Assembly (NCBI RefSeq): GCF_006335145.1
Contig: NZ_VDMN01000005.1
Coordinates: forward strand, 62,001-126,000
Source of the DNA: Aliirhizobium smilacinae
GTDB lineage: Bacteria > Pseudomonadota > Alphaproteobacteria > Rhizobiales > Rhizobiaceae
Reading direction: 5' to 3'
DNA length: 64,000 nt
Under the pieces are notes generated by a model, which made no database searches, was not told where the DNA came from, and was given only the letters and a program-made list of their open reading frames with translations. This document shows positions 42,623 to 54,543 of this stretch, piece after piece. Positions within the stretch are counted from its first letter, which is position 1; every line of letters starts with the position of its first letter. A program made the position numbers and the translations under genes.

Positions 42623-43378
42623 CTAATCCTCGCGTGCTACGTTACTCAGCGGAGAATGGGTTCCATCTGAAAATCCACGATAACGCAGGTGGCTGCGGTT
42701 GAGATGTGCCCGCATTGCCTCGCGTGCTTGTTCCGCGCTGCCCGAACTGATCGCTTCGCAGATAGCCCGGTGCTCGACTACGGTGTTTTGAATATAGTCT
42801 TGGGTGATCAGGGCGGGGTTGAGCTGCTTCGAAAATGCCGGCTGTGGCAATATCTGCAGGCTCATCAGACTGAAGAACTCGATGAACGCACCGTTATTCG
42901 TCGCTTCTGCAATCGAGCGATGAAAAACGAAATCGAGATGATCGAGCGCAGTTTCGTCTTCCAGCGAGGCCTCGAATTGGCGGGCGGCATTCCATATGTT
43001 GGATTCCTGCGCCCAGGAGCGGCGGACCGCTGCGAGACCAGCGGCATGAACCTCGAAAGCCATCCGCAACTCGATAAGGTCCATGAAAGACGTTTTCAGG
43101 CGAGACAGCGGAGCCAAGGCGGCATCTGCATCAAACATGTCGGCGGCAGCTTCGCCCGTTGAGCGAGGAAGATTGCTGACGAACACACCAACACCGTGAC
43201 GCGCTTCAACGACGCCTTCCGACCTCAGAGCGGAAACGACCTCCCGGATGATCGTTCTGCTGACGCCGAATTGCTGAGACAATTCGCCGAGAGAGCCGAT
43301 CTTGTCACCCTTCGAAAGCTGACTCTCGCCGATATGGCTTTTTAGAGCCTTGATGGTTCGGTCCGTCAATGTTTCCAA
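42623..43378 (-). CDS. GntR family regulator, FCD type
   Basis: A 251-residue FadR-subfamily regulator. A winged helix (about 8-68) contains LGELSQQFGVSRTIIREVVS and then ALRSEGVVEARHGVGVFV. The FCD domain has the acidic/His pattern (ELRMAFEVHAAGLAA, LDFVFHRSIAEATNN, VVEHRAICEAI) that usually forms a metal site for a carboxylate ligand. It begins at a TTG (43378) preceded by GGATGG. It is divergent from the RidA-ABC-hydantoinase operon, and a GGTAA-N2-TTACC palindrome lies between them. Confidence 0.9.
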   Translation of the reverse strand: METLTDRTIKALKSHIGESQLSKGDKIGSLGELSQQFGVSRTIIREVVSALRSEGVVEARHGVGVFVSNLPRSTGEAAADMFDADAALAPLSRLKTSFMDLIELRMAFEVHAAGLAAVRRSWAQESNIWNAARQFEASLEDETALDHLDFVFHRSIAEATNNGAFIEFFSLMSLQILPQPAFSKQLNPALITQDYIQNTVVEHRAICEAISSGSAEQAREAMRAHLNRSHLRYRGFSDGTHSPLSNVARED

Positions 43379-43432
43379 GTTTTAGCCATCCAAATCGCAT
43401 TGTTGCTGCGCTTTATGCGCGTTTTATAGATA

Positions 43433-43446
43433 AGGTAACATTACCT
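43433..43446. promoter_or_regulatory. Palindromic operator candidate AGGTAA-CA-TTACCT
   Basis: A 14-bp element with perfect 6-bp arms, 55 bases upstream of the GntR start and upstream of the divergent operon. FadR/FCD proteins commonly bind short GGTA/TACC-type palindromes. Confidence 0.5.
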
Positions 43447-43837
43447 GGCGCAGTGATGCTACCACCTCTTCACAAAAATTGTCGTATAGAGTGCGCACAC
43501 TCGGCCGAATGGCACCTCCTCCAAATACCTTTCGGCAGCAATCAGCCAAAAATTTTGTAAAATAAAAATTCTCTATTTTGGTTTTCGAGGAAAAATTAGA
43601 TAAAATATTACCACTGTAAAATATTGATATAATTAGATTTTTTACAAATAAATAAACGATTGCTTTTAGCGAGATAGTACCTCTTGTTTGGATATTGACA
43701 AGAGGTGTTATTTCAATAATCCTTATCCACACAAAAAGCGGAACGGCGCCGACGATATTGAAAATCGATCGGTGACATGTTCCCGGGAACAGGTCCGCGC
43801 AATTCTGCGCGTTCTTAAAATTAAATGGAAAATTGCT
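43447..43837. other. AT-rich promoter region of the RidA-hydantoinase operon
   Basis: About 390 bases without a gene. Positions 43550-43680 are strikingly AT-rich compared with the surrounding GC-rich DNA, with several A/T tracts, suggesting an intrinsically bent or H-NS/nucleoid-protein-type region. I see no small gene in it. Confidence 0.45.
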
Positions 43838-44311
43838 ATGGGTGTCGTCTCCGCACGTCTCTCCGAGCTGGGCATCGTATTGCCTTCGCTAGCGCCGGCT
43901 TCAGGTAATTATATCCCCCACCGACTGGTGGGGAGCCTGCTGTTCATTTCGGGTCAAATTCCACGGATCGATGGCGTGGAGCACTTCGTTGGCGTCGTCG
44001 GCGAAAGTATTTCGCCGGAAGACGGTTACAAGGCGGCGCGGCTGTGTGCGCTCAATATCGTCGCAAGAGTGAATACGGCGTTGGACGGTGATCTTGACCG
44101 GGTCGTCGCCTGCGCGCAGTTGCGTGGTTTCGTCAATGCACCGCCAGAATTCAAGGCGCATCCGGCCGTCATCGATGGCGCCTCGGATCTGCTTGTCGAG
44201 ATTTTCGGAGAGAAAGGCCGGCATGTCCGCACCGCGCTCGGTGCGGGATCGCTGCCGCGCGGATCATCGGTCGAGGTCGATGCCGTATTTGAAGTCGCAT
44301 TGAAAGCCTGA
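43838..44311 (+). CDS. RidA (YjgF/TdcF) family protein
   Basis: A 157-residue member of the reactive imine deaminase/endoribonuclease L-PSP family, of the longer YjgH-like type. [11 protein letters not shown] marks the N-terminal sheet. The [20 protein letters not shown] block and [20 protein letters not shown] complete the trimer-interface pocket. RidA proteins hydrolyse enamine/imine intermediates. Being first in an operon with an aminotransferase and hydantoinase makes detoxification of an imine product a sensible inference. The ATG at 43838 has GGAAAATT upstream; the frame from 43688 is a false extension. Confidence 0.9.
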   Translation: MGVVSARLSELGIVLPSLAPASGNYIPHRLVGSLLFISGQIPRIDGVEHFVGVVGESISPEDGYKAARLCALNIVARVNTALDGDLDRVVACAQLRGFVNAPPEFKAHPAVIDGASDLLVEIFGEKGRHVRTALGAGSLPRGSSVEVDAVFEVALKA

Positions 44312-44333
44312 CAACAAAAAAGGGGAACTGGCC

Positions 44334-45089
44334 ATGACCGGGACCAGCGCATCGGAACAAGCCATCGCCATGAGCGGCGTCAATAAGTGGTACGGCCATA
44401 TGCAGGTGCTGAAGGGGATCGATCTCGAGGTCGGCCGAGGCGAACACATCGTTCTGTGCGGTCCATCGGGCTCTGGCAAGTCCACTCTTATTCGGTGCAT
44501 CAATCACTTGGAGGAAATTCAGCAGGGCACAGTCACCGTCAATGGGACGACGCTCAGCCAGAAGGGGAGCAATGCCGACCATATCCGCCGTGATGTCGGC
44601 ATGGTGTTCCAGCAGTTCAACCTGTTTCCGCATTTGACAGTTCTCGAAAACTGCATGCTGGCGCAGCGCCGGGTGCGCAAGGCATCGGTTGCCGATGCCA
44701 AGGAAAAGGCGATGCGCCATCTTGAGCGCGTCCACATTGCCGAGCAGGCGCTGAAATATCCGGCGCAGCTTTCCGGCGGCCAGCAGCAGCGCGTGGCGAT
44801 TGCCCGTGCACTCTGCATGGATCCCAAGATCATGCTGTTCGATGAGCCGACCTCGGCACTCGACCCAGAGATGGTGAAGGAGGTTCTCGATACGATGATC
44901 TCGCTCGCCGACGATGGCATCACGATGATCTGCGTCACGCACGAGATGGGATTTGCCCGCGCCGTCGCCCACCGCGTCATCTTCATGGACCGCGGCGAGA
45001 TCATCGAAAGCGCCAAGCCGGATGTGTTCTTCAGCAATCCGAGCCATGAACGCACCAAGGCGTTTCTCAGCCAGATTCTCAACCACTGA
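44334..45089 (+). CDS. Polar amino acid ABC transporter ATP-binding protein (GlnQ-type)
   Basis: A 251-residue ABC ATPase. Walker [11 protein letters not shown]-loop [12 protein letters not shown], signature LSGGQQQR, Walker [15 protein letters not shown] and the H-loop in [11 protein letters not shown] are all intact. The N-terminal ISxxxKxYG-like [20 protein letters not shown] is typical of the polar amino acid uptake family. It powers the two permeases and the binding protein encoded next. AAGGGGAA precedes the ATG. Confidence 0.95.
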   Translation: MTGTSASEQAIAMSGVNKWYGHMQVLKGIDLEVGRGEHIVLCGPSGSGKSTLIRCINHLEEIQQGTVTVNGTTLSQKGSNADHIRRDVGMVFQQFNLFPHLTVLENCMLAQRRVRKASVADAKEKAMRHLERVHIAEQALKYPAQLSGGQQQRVAIARALCMDPKIMLFDEPTSALDPEMVKEVLDTMISLADDGITMICVTHEMGFARAVAHRVIFMDRGEIIESAKPDVFFSNPSHERTKAFLSQILNH

Positions 45090-45099
45090 GGGGTGGCAG

Positions 45100-45768
45100 G
45101 TGAACTATTCATTCGATTTTAGTCCCGTTTTTGCTGCATGGCCGATGCTTCTCGATGGCATTTTGGGAACATTGAGAATGTCGTCGCTGTCCATGGTCTT
45201 CGGCCTGGCCCTCGGTCTAGTGTTCATGCTGATGCGGATGAGCAAGCTTCCCATGCTGCGTTCGATCGCCATCGGTTACATCGAGCTGATCCGCAACACG
45301 CCGATCCTGGTACAGGTGTTTTTCGTCTTCTTCGGCATGCCGGCACTCGGCATCCGGTTGAGCGGCGAGCAGGCGGCGATCCTGGCGATGACGCTGAACT
45401 GTGCGGCTTACGCAGCGGAGATCGTGCGCGGCGGTGTCCAGTCCATCCGTCCTGGCCAGATCGAGGCGGGCAGGGCGCTCGGCATGCACTCTGTCGATAT
45501 CTACCGCTTCATTGTGTTCCGGCCGGCGATCAGGGCGGTTTACCCGGCTCTCTGCAGCCAATTCATCCTGATGATGCTGAATTCCAGCCTGATGTCGTCG
45601 GTGTCGGCCGAAGAGCTGACCTATTTCGCCCAGACTCTGGATTCCCAGACGTTCCGCAGCTTCGAGATCTATTTCACCCTCGGCGTCATCTATCTGGCGA
45701 TGTCGCAGTTCTTCTCCATCGCTCTCGGCTTGATCGGCCGGGTCTATTTCTCCTACCCGGCAAAGTGA
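45100..45768 (+). CDS. Amino acid ABC transporter permease (HisM/GlnP family)
   Basis: A 222-residue membrane protein with about five TM helices. The family EAA-like loop is GGVQSIRPGQIEAGRALGMH, and YIELIRNTPILVQVFFVFFG is characteristic of polar amino acid permeases. It starts at a GTG (45100), eleven bases after the ATPase gene, with a GAGGGGTGG ribosome site. It pairs with the second permease at 45778. Confidence 0.94.
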   Translation: MNYSFDFSPVFAAWPMLLDGILGTLRMSSLSMVFGLALGLVFMLMRMSKLPMLRSIAIGYIELIRNTPILVQVFFVFFGMPALGIRLSGEQAAILAMTLNCAAYAAEIVRGGVQSIRPGQIEAGRALGMHSVDIYRFIVFRPAIRAVYPALCSQFILMMLNSSLMSSVSAEELTYFAQTLDSQTFRSFEIYFTLGVIYLAMSQFFSIALGLIGRVYFSYPAK

Positions 45769-45777
45769 GGCACTGCG

Positions 45778-46428
45778 ATGATCCGTCAGTTTGGTTGGGG
45801 AGAATTCCTCTTTCTGCTCGAAGGCGCGCGCTGGACCATCGTTCTGTCGCTTCTCGCCTTCACCTTCGGAGGCATTCTCGGTTTGGCCATAGCGCTTGGC
45901 CGTACCAGCAAATGGAAGTCGCTGCGCATCCTCACAGCGACCTACATCCAGATTTTCCAGGGCACGCCGCTGCTGGTGCAGCTGTTCTTCGTCTACTTCG
46001 GCCTGCCGCTTCTCGGCTTCAAGGTCGATGTCTGGGTAGCGCTGACCATCGGTCTGTCGCTCCACACCAGCGCGTTTCTGGGTGAAATCTGGCGCGGCAG
46101 CATCCAGGCCGTTCCCGATGGACAGGGCGAGGCGGCACGGGCGCTTGGCATCGGTTACATGCATCGCATGGTGGATGTCGTGCTGCCGCAGGCCTTTCGC
46201 ATCGGCCTGCCGGCCACCATCAGTTTCCTCGTCAACCTGATCAAGGGCACGGCACTCGCTGCGCTGCTGGGTCTCACGGAGCTTACCCGCTCCGGCCAGT
46301 TGATGGCCAACATCACGTTTCAGCCGCTGCAGGTCTATGGGGCGGTGGCAGTGATCTACTTCTTCATCTGCCTGCCCCTGACCTACTGCAGTTCACGCAT
46401 CGAACGACGTCTCAACGCCGCGCGGTAA
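45778..46428 (+). CDS. Amino acid ABC transporter permease (HisQ/GlnP family)
   Basis: A 216-residue second permease of the same system. It has about five TM helices and the blocks YIQIFQGTPLLVQLFFVYFG and GSIQAVPDGQGEAARALGIG (EAA loop contacting the ATPase). It lies nine bases after the first permease and 41 bases before the binding-protein gene, so the transporter genes form one transcript. Confidence 0.94.
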   Translation: MIRQFGWGEFLFLLEGARWTIVLSLLAFTFGGILGLAIALGRTSKWKSLRILTATYIQIFQGTPLLVQLFFVYFGLPLLGFKVDVWVALTIGLSLHTSAFLGEIWRGSIQAVPDGQGEAARALGIGYMHRMVDVVLPQAFRIGLPATISFLVNLIKGTALAALLGLTELTRSGQLMANITFQPLQVYGAVAVIYFFICLPLTYCSSRIERRLNAAR

Positions 46429-46469
46429 AACAAGAACGAATGTCAAAAAAACCAACCAGAGGTAACTAC

Positions 46470-47315
46470 ATGTTCAATACAGCATTGACCTTTTCGCGTT
46501 CGAAAGTCCTGGGCGGTCTTGCCGCCGCACTGTTCGCCGCGACCTCTTTTGTAACGACGGCGCTTGCCGTGACGCCCGAGGAAATCAAGGCTAAGGGTAC
46601 CGCGACCATCGGCGTGCAGATGGATCAGTTTCCGTGGGGCTTCATCGACGCCAAGGGCGGCAATGACGGTTTCGACATCGAGATCGCCAAGCTGATCGGC
46701 AAGGAACTCGGCGTCGAGGTGAAGTTCGAGCGCATTACCGGCCAGAACCGCATTCCGCTGCTGGTCAACGGCAATGTCGACTTCCTGGTGCCGTCGATGA
46801 CAATCACCGAAGAGCGCGCCAAGGTCATCCAGTATGTCATTCCCTATTCGTCGAACGACATTACCGTCTGGGGCAAGACGGATGCTGCAATCAAAAGCGG
46901 CGAGGATCTCGGTAAATATGTGATCGGGGTCAACCGCGGCAGCGCCTTCGATACGTTGCTCGTCAAGACGGCTCCGGCAAACACCGAGATCAAGCGCTTC
47001 GACGACGATGCGACAACCGTTCAGTCGCTTCTTTCCGGTCAGGTCGATGCCATCCTCGGGAGCGTGACCTACGGTCTTGTCATCAAGCAGACCGGTTACG
47101 ACAAGCAGTTCGAGCGCAAGTTCAAAGTTGCGGACAATTTCCAGGGCATGGCCGTCCGCAAGGGCGATACCGAAATGCTGGCCTTCCTCACCGATTTCGT
47201 GACCCGTCATACTGCCGATGGTTCGCTGGACGCGATCTACAAGAAGTGGATCGGCGTCGACCGCGCAAAACTGCCGACAACGCTGCCGGGCGTCGACTTC
47301 ACCGGCAAGCAGTAA
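46470..47315 (+). CDS. Amino acid ABC transporter periplasmic binding protein
   Basis: A 281-residue SBP family 3 protein. The signal peptide ends near the ALA-VTP junction (about residue 33). The family pattern GTATIGVQMDQFPWGFIDAK and then GFDIEIAKLIGKELGV is clear, and the two-lobe cleft residues follow the LAO/glutamine-binding type. The ATG at 46470 with AGAGG upstream is preferred to an ATG at 46440. The neighbouring hydantoinase and aminotransferase suggest that the ligand is a cyclic or N-substituted amino acid derivative. Confidence 0.93.
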   Translation: MFNTALTFSRSKVLGGLAAALFAATSFVTTALAVTPEEIKAKGTATIGVQMDQFPWGFIDAKGGNDGFDIEIAKLIGKELGVEVKFERITGQNRIPLLVNGNVDFLVPSMTITEERAKVIQYVIPYSSNDITVWGKTDAAIKSGEDLGKYVIGVNRGSAFDTLLVKTAPANTEIKRFDDDATTVQSLLSGQVDAILGSVTYGLVIKQTGYDKQFERKFKVADNFQGMAVRKGDTEMLAFLTDFVTRHTADGSLDAIYKKWIGVDRAKLPTTLPGVDFTGKQ

Positions 47316-47322
47316 CGCTGAA

Positions 47323-47358
47323 GCCCTGCGCGACCGCCGAAGAGCCGCCGCGCAGGGC
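47323..47358 (+). terminator. Intergenic hairpin between transporter and hydantoinase genes
   Basis: A 10-bp stem GCCCTGCGCG/CGCGCAGGGC with a 16-base loop lies eight bases after the binding-protein stop. It has no T run. It probably adjusts expression or protects the upstream mRNA, as often seen after SBP genes. Confidence 0.5.
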
Positions 47359-47490
47359 ACCAGAAACATCAACCACTGAAGAGCTTTTGACCCCCGCCTG
47401 TTTGCGCGGGCGGGGACAGGCCGCTGCACGCCGAAATTTGAGCCTTCCCGGCGCGGCAAGACAGCTCACACATGGAGCATGAGTTAGAAA

Positions 47491-49581
47491 ATGGCGAAAG
47501 ATGGCATGCAGATCAGGGTCGGTGTCGATATCGGCGGCACCTTCACCGACGTTGCGATGGAGGTCGGCATCACGCTCCATTCGATCAAAGTCCTCACCGA
47601 CTATTCCTTCCCCGAAAACGCGATCGTCAAGGGCATCCGCCAGGTGGCCGAGGTTGCCGGTGTCGAGCTTTCGCAGATCGACACGATCATTCACGGCACC
47701 ACGCTGGCCACCAACGCGCTGATCGAGCGCCGTGGTGCCCGCACCGCCTTCATCACCACCAAGGGTTTTCGCGACGTCATCGAGATGCGCACCGAAAGCC
47801 GTTTCGAGCAGTATGACCTCGACATCGTGCTGCCGGCGCCGCTGGTGCCACGCAACGAACGTTTCGTCATCGACGAGCGCATCGGTGCCGATGGTTCGGT
47901 GCTGAAAGCTCTCGATCTCGCCGAGGTCGACGCGCTGTGCGACGAGATCATAGCCGCCGATTATAACAGCGTCGCCATCGGCTTCATCCATTCCTATCTC
48001 AACGGCGCGCATGAAAAGGTCGTCCGCGACCATCTTCTGGCCAAGAAAGCCGATATTTCGGTGTCGATCTCGTCGGAAGTGTCGCCGCAGATGCGCGAGT
48101 TCCAGCGTTTCAACACCGTCTGCGCCAATGCCTTCGTCAAGCCGCTGATGGCATCCTATCTCAACCGGCTCGTCGGCCGTCTGACCGAAGAGGGCACGCG
48201 TTGCCCGGTCTTCATGATCCATTCGGGCGGCGGTATCATCAGCGTCGAAAGCGCCATCGAATTTCCGGTGCGCCTGCTCGAATCCGGGCCTGCCGGCGGG
48301 GCGATCTTCGCGGCGCATATCGCCAGCAGCTACGGTCTCGACCAGGTTCTGTCCTACGACATGGGCGGCACGACCGCAAAGATCTGCCTGATCGAGAACC
48401 AGACGCCAAAAACCTCGAAAACCTTCGAAGTGGCCCGTACCTGGCGCTTCAAGAAGGGTAGCGGCATGCCGATCTCCATTCCGGTCATCGAGATGGTCGA
48501 AATCGGCGCCGGCGGCGGCTCGATCGCCACCATCGACAGCATGCGCCAGATCCGTGTCGGTCCGCACAGCGCCGGCTCCGAGCCGGGTCCTGCCTGCTAC
48601 GGCCGCGGCGGCGCCAACCCGACCGTTACCGATGCTGACCTGATCCTCGGCCGCCTCGATCCTGACGAGTTTGCCGGTGGCACGATGAAGCTCGACCGTC
48701 CGGCTTCCGACAAGGCGATGGATGCGGATCTCGCATCGAAGCTCGACACCGACATCGCTACGGCCGCCTATGGTCTGAGCGAAGTGGTCGACGAGAACAT
48801 GAGCAACGCCGCCCGCATGCATGCGGTGGAAAACGGTAAGGAGCTTTCCGAGTTCACAATGATCGCCTTTGGTGGTGCCGCCCCCATCCATGCTGCCCGC
48901 CTGTGCGAAAAGCTCGGCATGTCGGACCTGCTGATCCCGCCGGGTGCGGGTGTCGGTTCGGCCATCGGTTTTCTGCGCGCGCCCTTCGGATTCGAAAGTG
49001 TGCGCAGCGCCTATAGCCGCCTCAGCCGTTTCGAGGCAGGAGGGATCAACCAGACGATCATGGACCTCAGCGCCGAGGCAATCTCCTTCGTGCGCTCGGG
49101 TTCGCCCGAGGCTGACCCGGATCTCGAATGCACGGCCTACATGCGTTATGTTGGCCAGGGCTGGGAAGTGCCGGTCACAATTGACGTGCGCGATTATGCC
49201 GATGCGGATGGCGATCTGTTCAAGACACTGTTCGACGAACAGTACGAGCATTTCTTCGGTCGCGTCATCGATGGTCTCGATGTCGAGATCGTCAGCTGGT
49301 CGCTGCGTGCCACCTCCAAGGTCGCACCGCCTGAACGGGTCGGCAGAACGGCAAAGGCCGGCGCCGCCAAGGTTCGTGGCACCCGCGAGATTTTCGATGT
49401 GCAGGAAGAAACCTTCCAGCAGGCATCGGTCGTGTCGCGCACCGACATGAAGCCGGGTGACTGGGTTGCCGGCCCCGCGGTCATCACCGAACGGGAAACC
49501 TCGACCATCATTACCGCCAGCCGCGAAGTCATCATGCAGGCCGATGGCTGCCTGCTCATTCGCGTCAAGCAGAGCGCCTGA
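47491..49581 (+). CDS. hyuA: Hydantoinase/oxoprolinase A subunit
   Basis: A 696-residue HyuA-type ATP-dependent amidohydrolase subunit with an ASKHA fold. The phosphate loop RVGVDIGGTFTDV is at the N-terminus. HGTTLATNALIERRGARTAF and the second nucleotide block LSYDMGGTTAKICLIE follow. With HyuB it opens cyclic amides such as 5-oxoproline, hydantoins or N-methylhydantoins at the cost of ATP; acetone-carboxylase-like use is a remoter option. It follows the ABC transporter, so the imported ligand is the likely substrate. Its length matches the family. Confidence 0.93.
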   Translation: MAKDGMQIRVGVDIGGTFTDVAMEVGITLHSIKVLTDYSFPENAIVKGIRQVAEVAGVELSQIDTIIHGTTLATNALIERRGARTAFITTKGFRDVIEMRTESRFEQYDLDIVLPAPLVPRNERFVIDERIGADGSVLKALDLAEVDALCDEIIAADYNSVAIGFIHSYLNGAHEKVVRDHLLAKKADISVSISSEVSPQMREFQRFNTVCANAFVKPLMASYLNRLVGRLTEEGTRCPVFMIHSGGGIISVESAIEFPVRLLESGPAGGAIFAAHIASSYGLDQVLSYDMGGTTAKICLIENQTPKTSKTFEVARTWRFKKGSGMPISIPVIEMVEIGAGGGSIATIDSMRQIRVGPHSAGSEPGPACYGRGGANPTVTDADLILGRLDPDEFAGGTMKLDRPASDKAMDADLASKLDTDIATAAYGLSEVVDENMSNAARMHAVENGKELSEFTMIAFGGAAPIHAARLCEKLGMSDLLIPPGAGVGSAIGFLRAPFGFESVRSAYSRLSRFEAGGINQTIMDLSAEAISFVRSGSPEADPDLECTAYMRYVGQGWEVPVTIDVRDYADADGDLFKTLFDEQYEHFFGRVIDGLDVEIVSWSLRATSKVAPPERVGRTAKAGAAKVRGTREIFDVQEETFQQASVVSRTDMKPGDWVAGPAVITERETSTIITASREVIMQADGCLLIRVKQSA

Positions 49582-49595
49582 ACGGAGGATTTGAC

Positions 49596-51233
49596 ATGAA
49601 ACCCAACGCACTTTCCGAAGTCCACATGCAGATCATGTGGAACCGTCTGATCTCCGTTGTCGAAGAACAGGCCGTCACCCTCATCCGCACTGCCTTCTCG
49701 ACCAGCGTGCGTGAATCCGGCGACCTGTCCGCCGGTGTCTTCAACCGCGGCGGCAAGATGATCGCCCAGGCGGTCACCGGCACGCCCGGCCACGTCAACG
49801 CCATGGCCGAAGCTGTCGGCCATTTCATCCGCGATATAGGCCCTGAAAACATTTTCGAGGGCGATGTCTACATCACCAACGACCCGTGGAAGGGAACCGG
49901 CCACCTGCACGACTTTACCGTCGTCTCGCCCAGCTTCCGCAGGGGCGCGCTGGTCGGTTATTTCGCCTGCACGGCGCATGTGGTCGATGTCGGCGGCCGT
50001 GGTTTTGGCCCGGATGCGAACGAGGTCTACGAAGAAGGCATCTTCATCCCGATCATGAAGTTTGCCGAGCGTGGCAAGGTCAACAAGGATCTCGTCAACA
50101 TCCTGCACAACAACGTGCGCGAAAGCCAGCAGGTGGTCGGCGACGTCTATTCGCTGGCGGCCTGCAACGAGATCGGCCATCGCCGCCTGATGGACATGAT
50201 GGAAGAGTTCGAACTTGCCGATCTGGAGGCGCTCGGCGAATTCATCTTCAAGCGCAGTTATGATGCCACGATCGAGCGAATTGCCGCCCTGCCGAAGGGC
50301 TCCTATTCCAACACCATGCGCGTCGACGGTTACGGTTCGCCGATCGACATCGCCGTGCGTCTCGATGTGGCGGACGACTATATCCTTGCGGATTTTGACG
50401 GCACCTCGCCCCCGAGTCCGAAGGGCATTAATTGCCCGATCATCTATTCGGCGGCCTATGCCTGCTACGGCATGAAGTGCTCGATCGCGCCCGAAATCCC
50501 CAACAACCACGCCTCGCTTCTGCCGTTCCGCGTAACTGCGCCGCAGAATTGCATCCTCAATGCCCAGCATCCGGCACCTGTTTCTGTCCGCCACGTGCTT
50601 GGCCATCTGGTGCCTGATGCCGTTCTCGGGGCCGTGCACAAGATGCTGCCGGGCAAAGTGCCTGCGGAAGGGGCAGGCGCGTTGTGGAACCTGCATGTCA
50701 GCGTTCGCCCGCTGCAGGGCGACAAGGCGCCGGCCGATGGTGGCCAGCGCGCCGAAGTGCTGCTGTTCAACAGTGGCGGCGCCGGTGCACGCTCGACCCT
50801 CGACGGGCTCAGCGCCACAGCCTTCCCGAGCGGTGTGCATTCCATGTCGATCGAGGCGACCGAGCATGTCGGCCCGGTGATCTTCTGGCGCAAGGAATTG
50901 CGTGACGGTTCCGGTGGCGCCGGCCAGTTTCGCGGCGGTCTCGGGCAGGTGGTGGAAATCTCGACGACCGAAGGTCACGAGATGCATTTCAACGCCATGT
51001 TCGACCGTGTCGACAATCCGCCGCGCGGCCGTGAGGGTGGCGAGAACGGTGCGGCCGGTGCTGTCCTGCTCGACGACGGAACCCGCCTTCAGACCAAAGG
51101 GCGTCAATATGTGCCGGTTGGCCGCAGGTTGATCCTGCAGCTTCCCGGCGGCGGCGGCTACGGTGCGCCGGACAAGCGCGATCCGGCCGCGGCACAGCGC
51201 GACAAGGATTTCGACTACGCGTCGAAGGGCTGA
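49596..51233 (+). CDS. hyuB: Hydantoinase/oxoprolinase B subunit
   Basis: A 545-residue HyuB-family protein and partner of the gene 14 bases upstream. The diagnostic segments are IRTAFSTSVRESGDLSAGVF and GDVYITNDPWKGTGHLHDFT, plus a C-terminal glycine-rich LPGGGGYGAP. GGAGG precedes the ATG. The A/B pair forms the complete ATP-dependent hydrolase. Confidence 0.94.
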   Translation: MKPNALSEVHMQIMWNRLISVVEEQAVTLIRTAFSTSVRESGDLSAGVFNRGGKMIAQAVTGTPGHVNAMAEAVGHFIRDIGPENIFEGDVYITNDPWKGTGHLHDFTVVSPSFRRGALVGYFACTAHVVDVGGRGFGPDANEVYEEGIFIPIMKFAERGKVNKDLVNILHNNVRESQQVVGDVYSLAACNEIGHRRLMDMMEEFELADLEALGEFIFKRSYDATIERIAALPKGSYSNTMRVDGYGSPIDIAVRLDVADDYILADFDGTSPPSPKGINCPIIYSAAYACYGMKCSIAPEIPNNHASLLPFRVTAPQNCILNAQHPAPVSVRHVLGHLVPDAVLGAVHKMLPGKVPAEGAGALWNLHVSVRPLQGDKAPADGGQRAEVLLFNSGGAGARSTLDGLSATAFPSGVHSMSIEATEHVGPVIFWRKELRDGSGGAGQFRGGLGQVVEISTTEGHEMHFNAMFDRVDNPPRGREGGENGAAGAVLLDDGTRLQTKGRQYVPVGRRLILQLPGGGGYGAPDKRDPAAAQRDKDFDYASKG

Positions 51234-51299
51234 TCAGAGAGGTTGTCGGCGGGAAAAGCCCCGCCGGTTCCGACCAACTGCTTTCCGGGAAATTTGGAT

Positions 51300-53485
<2,186 letters not shown>

Positions 53486-53540
53486 GTGCACCGACCGGGA
53501 GAAAAGGTGGGCTTTAAAGAAAACGCCATGTGCTGACATG

Positions 53541-53572
53541 TTTGGTCCGGGGTGCTGCGTCCCCGGACCAAA
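53541..53572. terminator. Long perfect hairpin between convergent genes
   Basis: A 12-bp perfect stem TTTGGTCCGGGG/CCCCGGACCAAA with an 8-base loop lies 55 bases after kdgD and before the end of the convergent GntR gene. It is a good intrinsic terminator fold that could act in either direction, although the T tracts are short. Confidence 0.65.
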
Positions 53573-53723
53573 TCGTGTTTGGGAGACAGTGCGATACGGT
53601 CGCCACCGCATGCAGAATTCGCGGCAATCCCGAATACTGATTTTGCATTGTAGCCAACTTCAGAGGCGACCGTGCTCCAACAGATAACCAAGCCGGAGGT
53701 CCTGTTGGCACGCTTACATCAAG

Positions 53724-54422
53724 CTATTGGTCGCGCTGCGTGTTGCGCTTCTTGCGCAACGCTGGCGTTTCTTTTTTGTCCTGCAGACCGAGCTTGTCGA
53801 TATTGGCGAAAACAGTCCGCAGGTGACTGCGAACACTATTCGTCGCAGTTTCCGCATCTCCGCTGATGATGGCATCAACAATGAGATTGTGCTCGGCGAG
53901 AATTTCCTTAACCCGGCTTTTGTCTTGCACCGTCAAATACCGCACTCGGTCAAACTGCGTTTTGGCGCGCAGGATCGCATTCCAGGCTCCGGCGTAACCG
54001 CCCAGCTCGGCGATAAGAGCGTGGAATACGTTATCGAGACGATAGAACTCGTCGGGGTTTTTCGCGGCGGCGACCTGTTCGCGGATATTTTCACGCAGGC
54101 GCTTGCGCCCGTCGTCATCGATACGCCGAGCCGCATCGGCGACCAGCGCGCATTCGAGATGTTCGCGAATATATTGACCGACCCTGACGGCCTCCAGAGA
54201 GATCGGAGCGACAAACGTGCCGACGTGAGGATAGATGACGACCAGCTCTTCCTCGCTAAGCTTGATGAGCGCCTCGCGGACGGGCGTCCGGCTGACCTCC
54301 AATTGTTCGCATAGATCTGCTTCCGAAAGCGGGGACTCAGGCGCCAGACGGCCGCTCACGATATCGTCCCTGATTTTGTCGAACACCTGGTTCGTCAAAC
54401 GGTATCGACTGCGGTTCATCAT
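53724..54422 (-). CDS. GntR family regulator, FCD type (hexuronate locus)
   Basis: A 232-residue FadR-subfamily regulator. Its winged helix includes LSEADLCEQLEVSRTPVREA and then LIKLSEEELVVIYPHVGTFV. Its FCD domain has IREHLECALVADAARRID and FHALIAELGGYAGAWNAIL. The tail is basic (KKETPALRKKRNTQRDQ). The ATG at 54422 (GAAGAGACC upstream) is used in place of the longer frame to 54506. It is last in the row behind the hexuronate carrier, uxuB and uxuA, and most likely senses a hexuronate intermediate as UxuR/ExuR-type proteins do. Confidence 0.9.
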   Translation of the reverse strand: MMNRSRYRLTNQVFDKIRDDIVSGRLAPESPLSEADLCEQLEVSRTPVREALIKLSEEELVVIYPHVGTFVAPISLEAVRVGQYIREHLECALVADAARRIDDDGRKRLRENIREQVAAAKNPDEFYRLDNVFHALIAELGGYAGAWNAILRAKTQFDRVRYLTVQDKSRVKEILAEHNLIVDAIISGDAETATNSVRSHLRTVFANIDKLGLQDKKETPALRKKRNTQRDQ

Positions 54423-54543
54423 GGTCTCTTCGCTTCTCTTTTGCCCTATGTCAAAATCGCCATTCACGAGGAAGATGCTACTGTGATCAAGGCATCGGCG
54501 CGTCACAGCGCCAATGCTCGTGTTTGCGCAAAATAGCGCAGTT

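Noticed and set aside
47299-51107. Very long minus-strand frames (770 and 637 codons)
   Set aside because: They are antisense to hyuA/hyuB. They reflect the GC-rich third-codon bias that keeps the opposite frame open.
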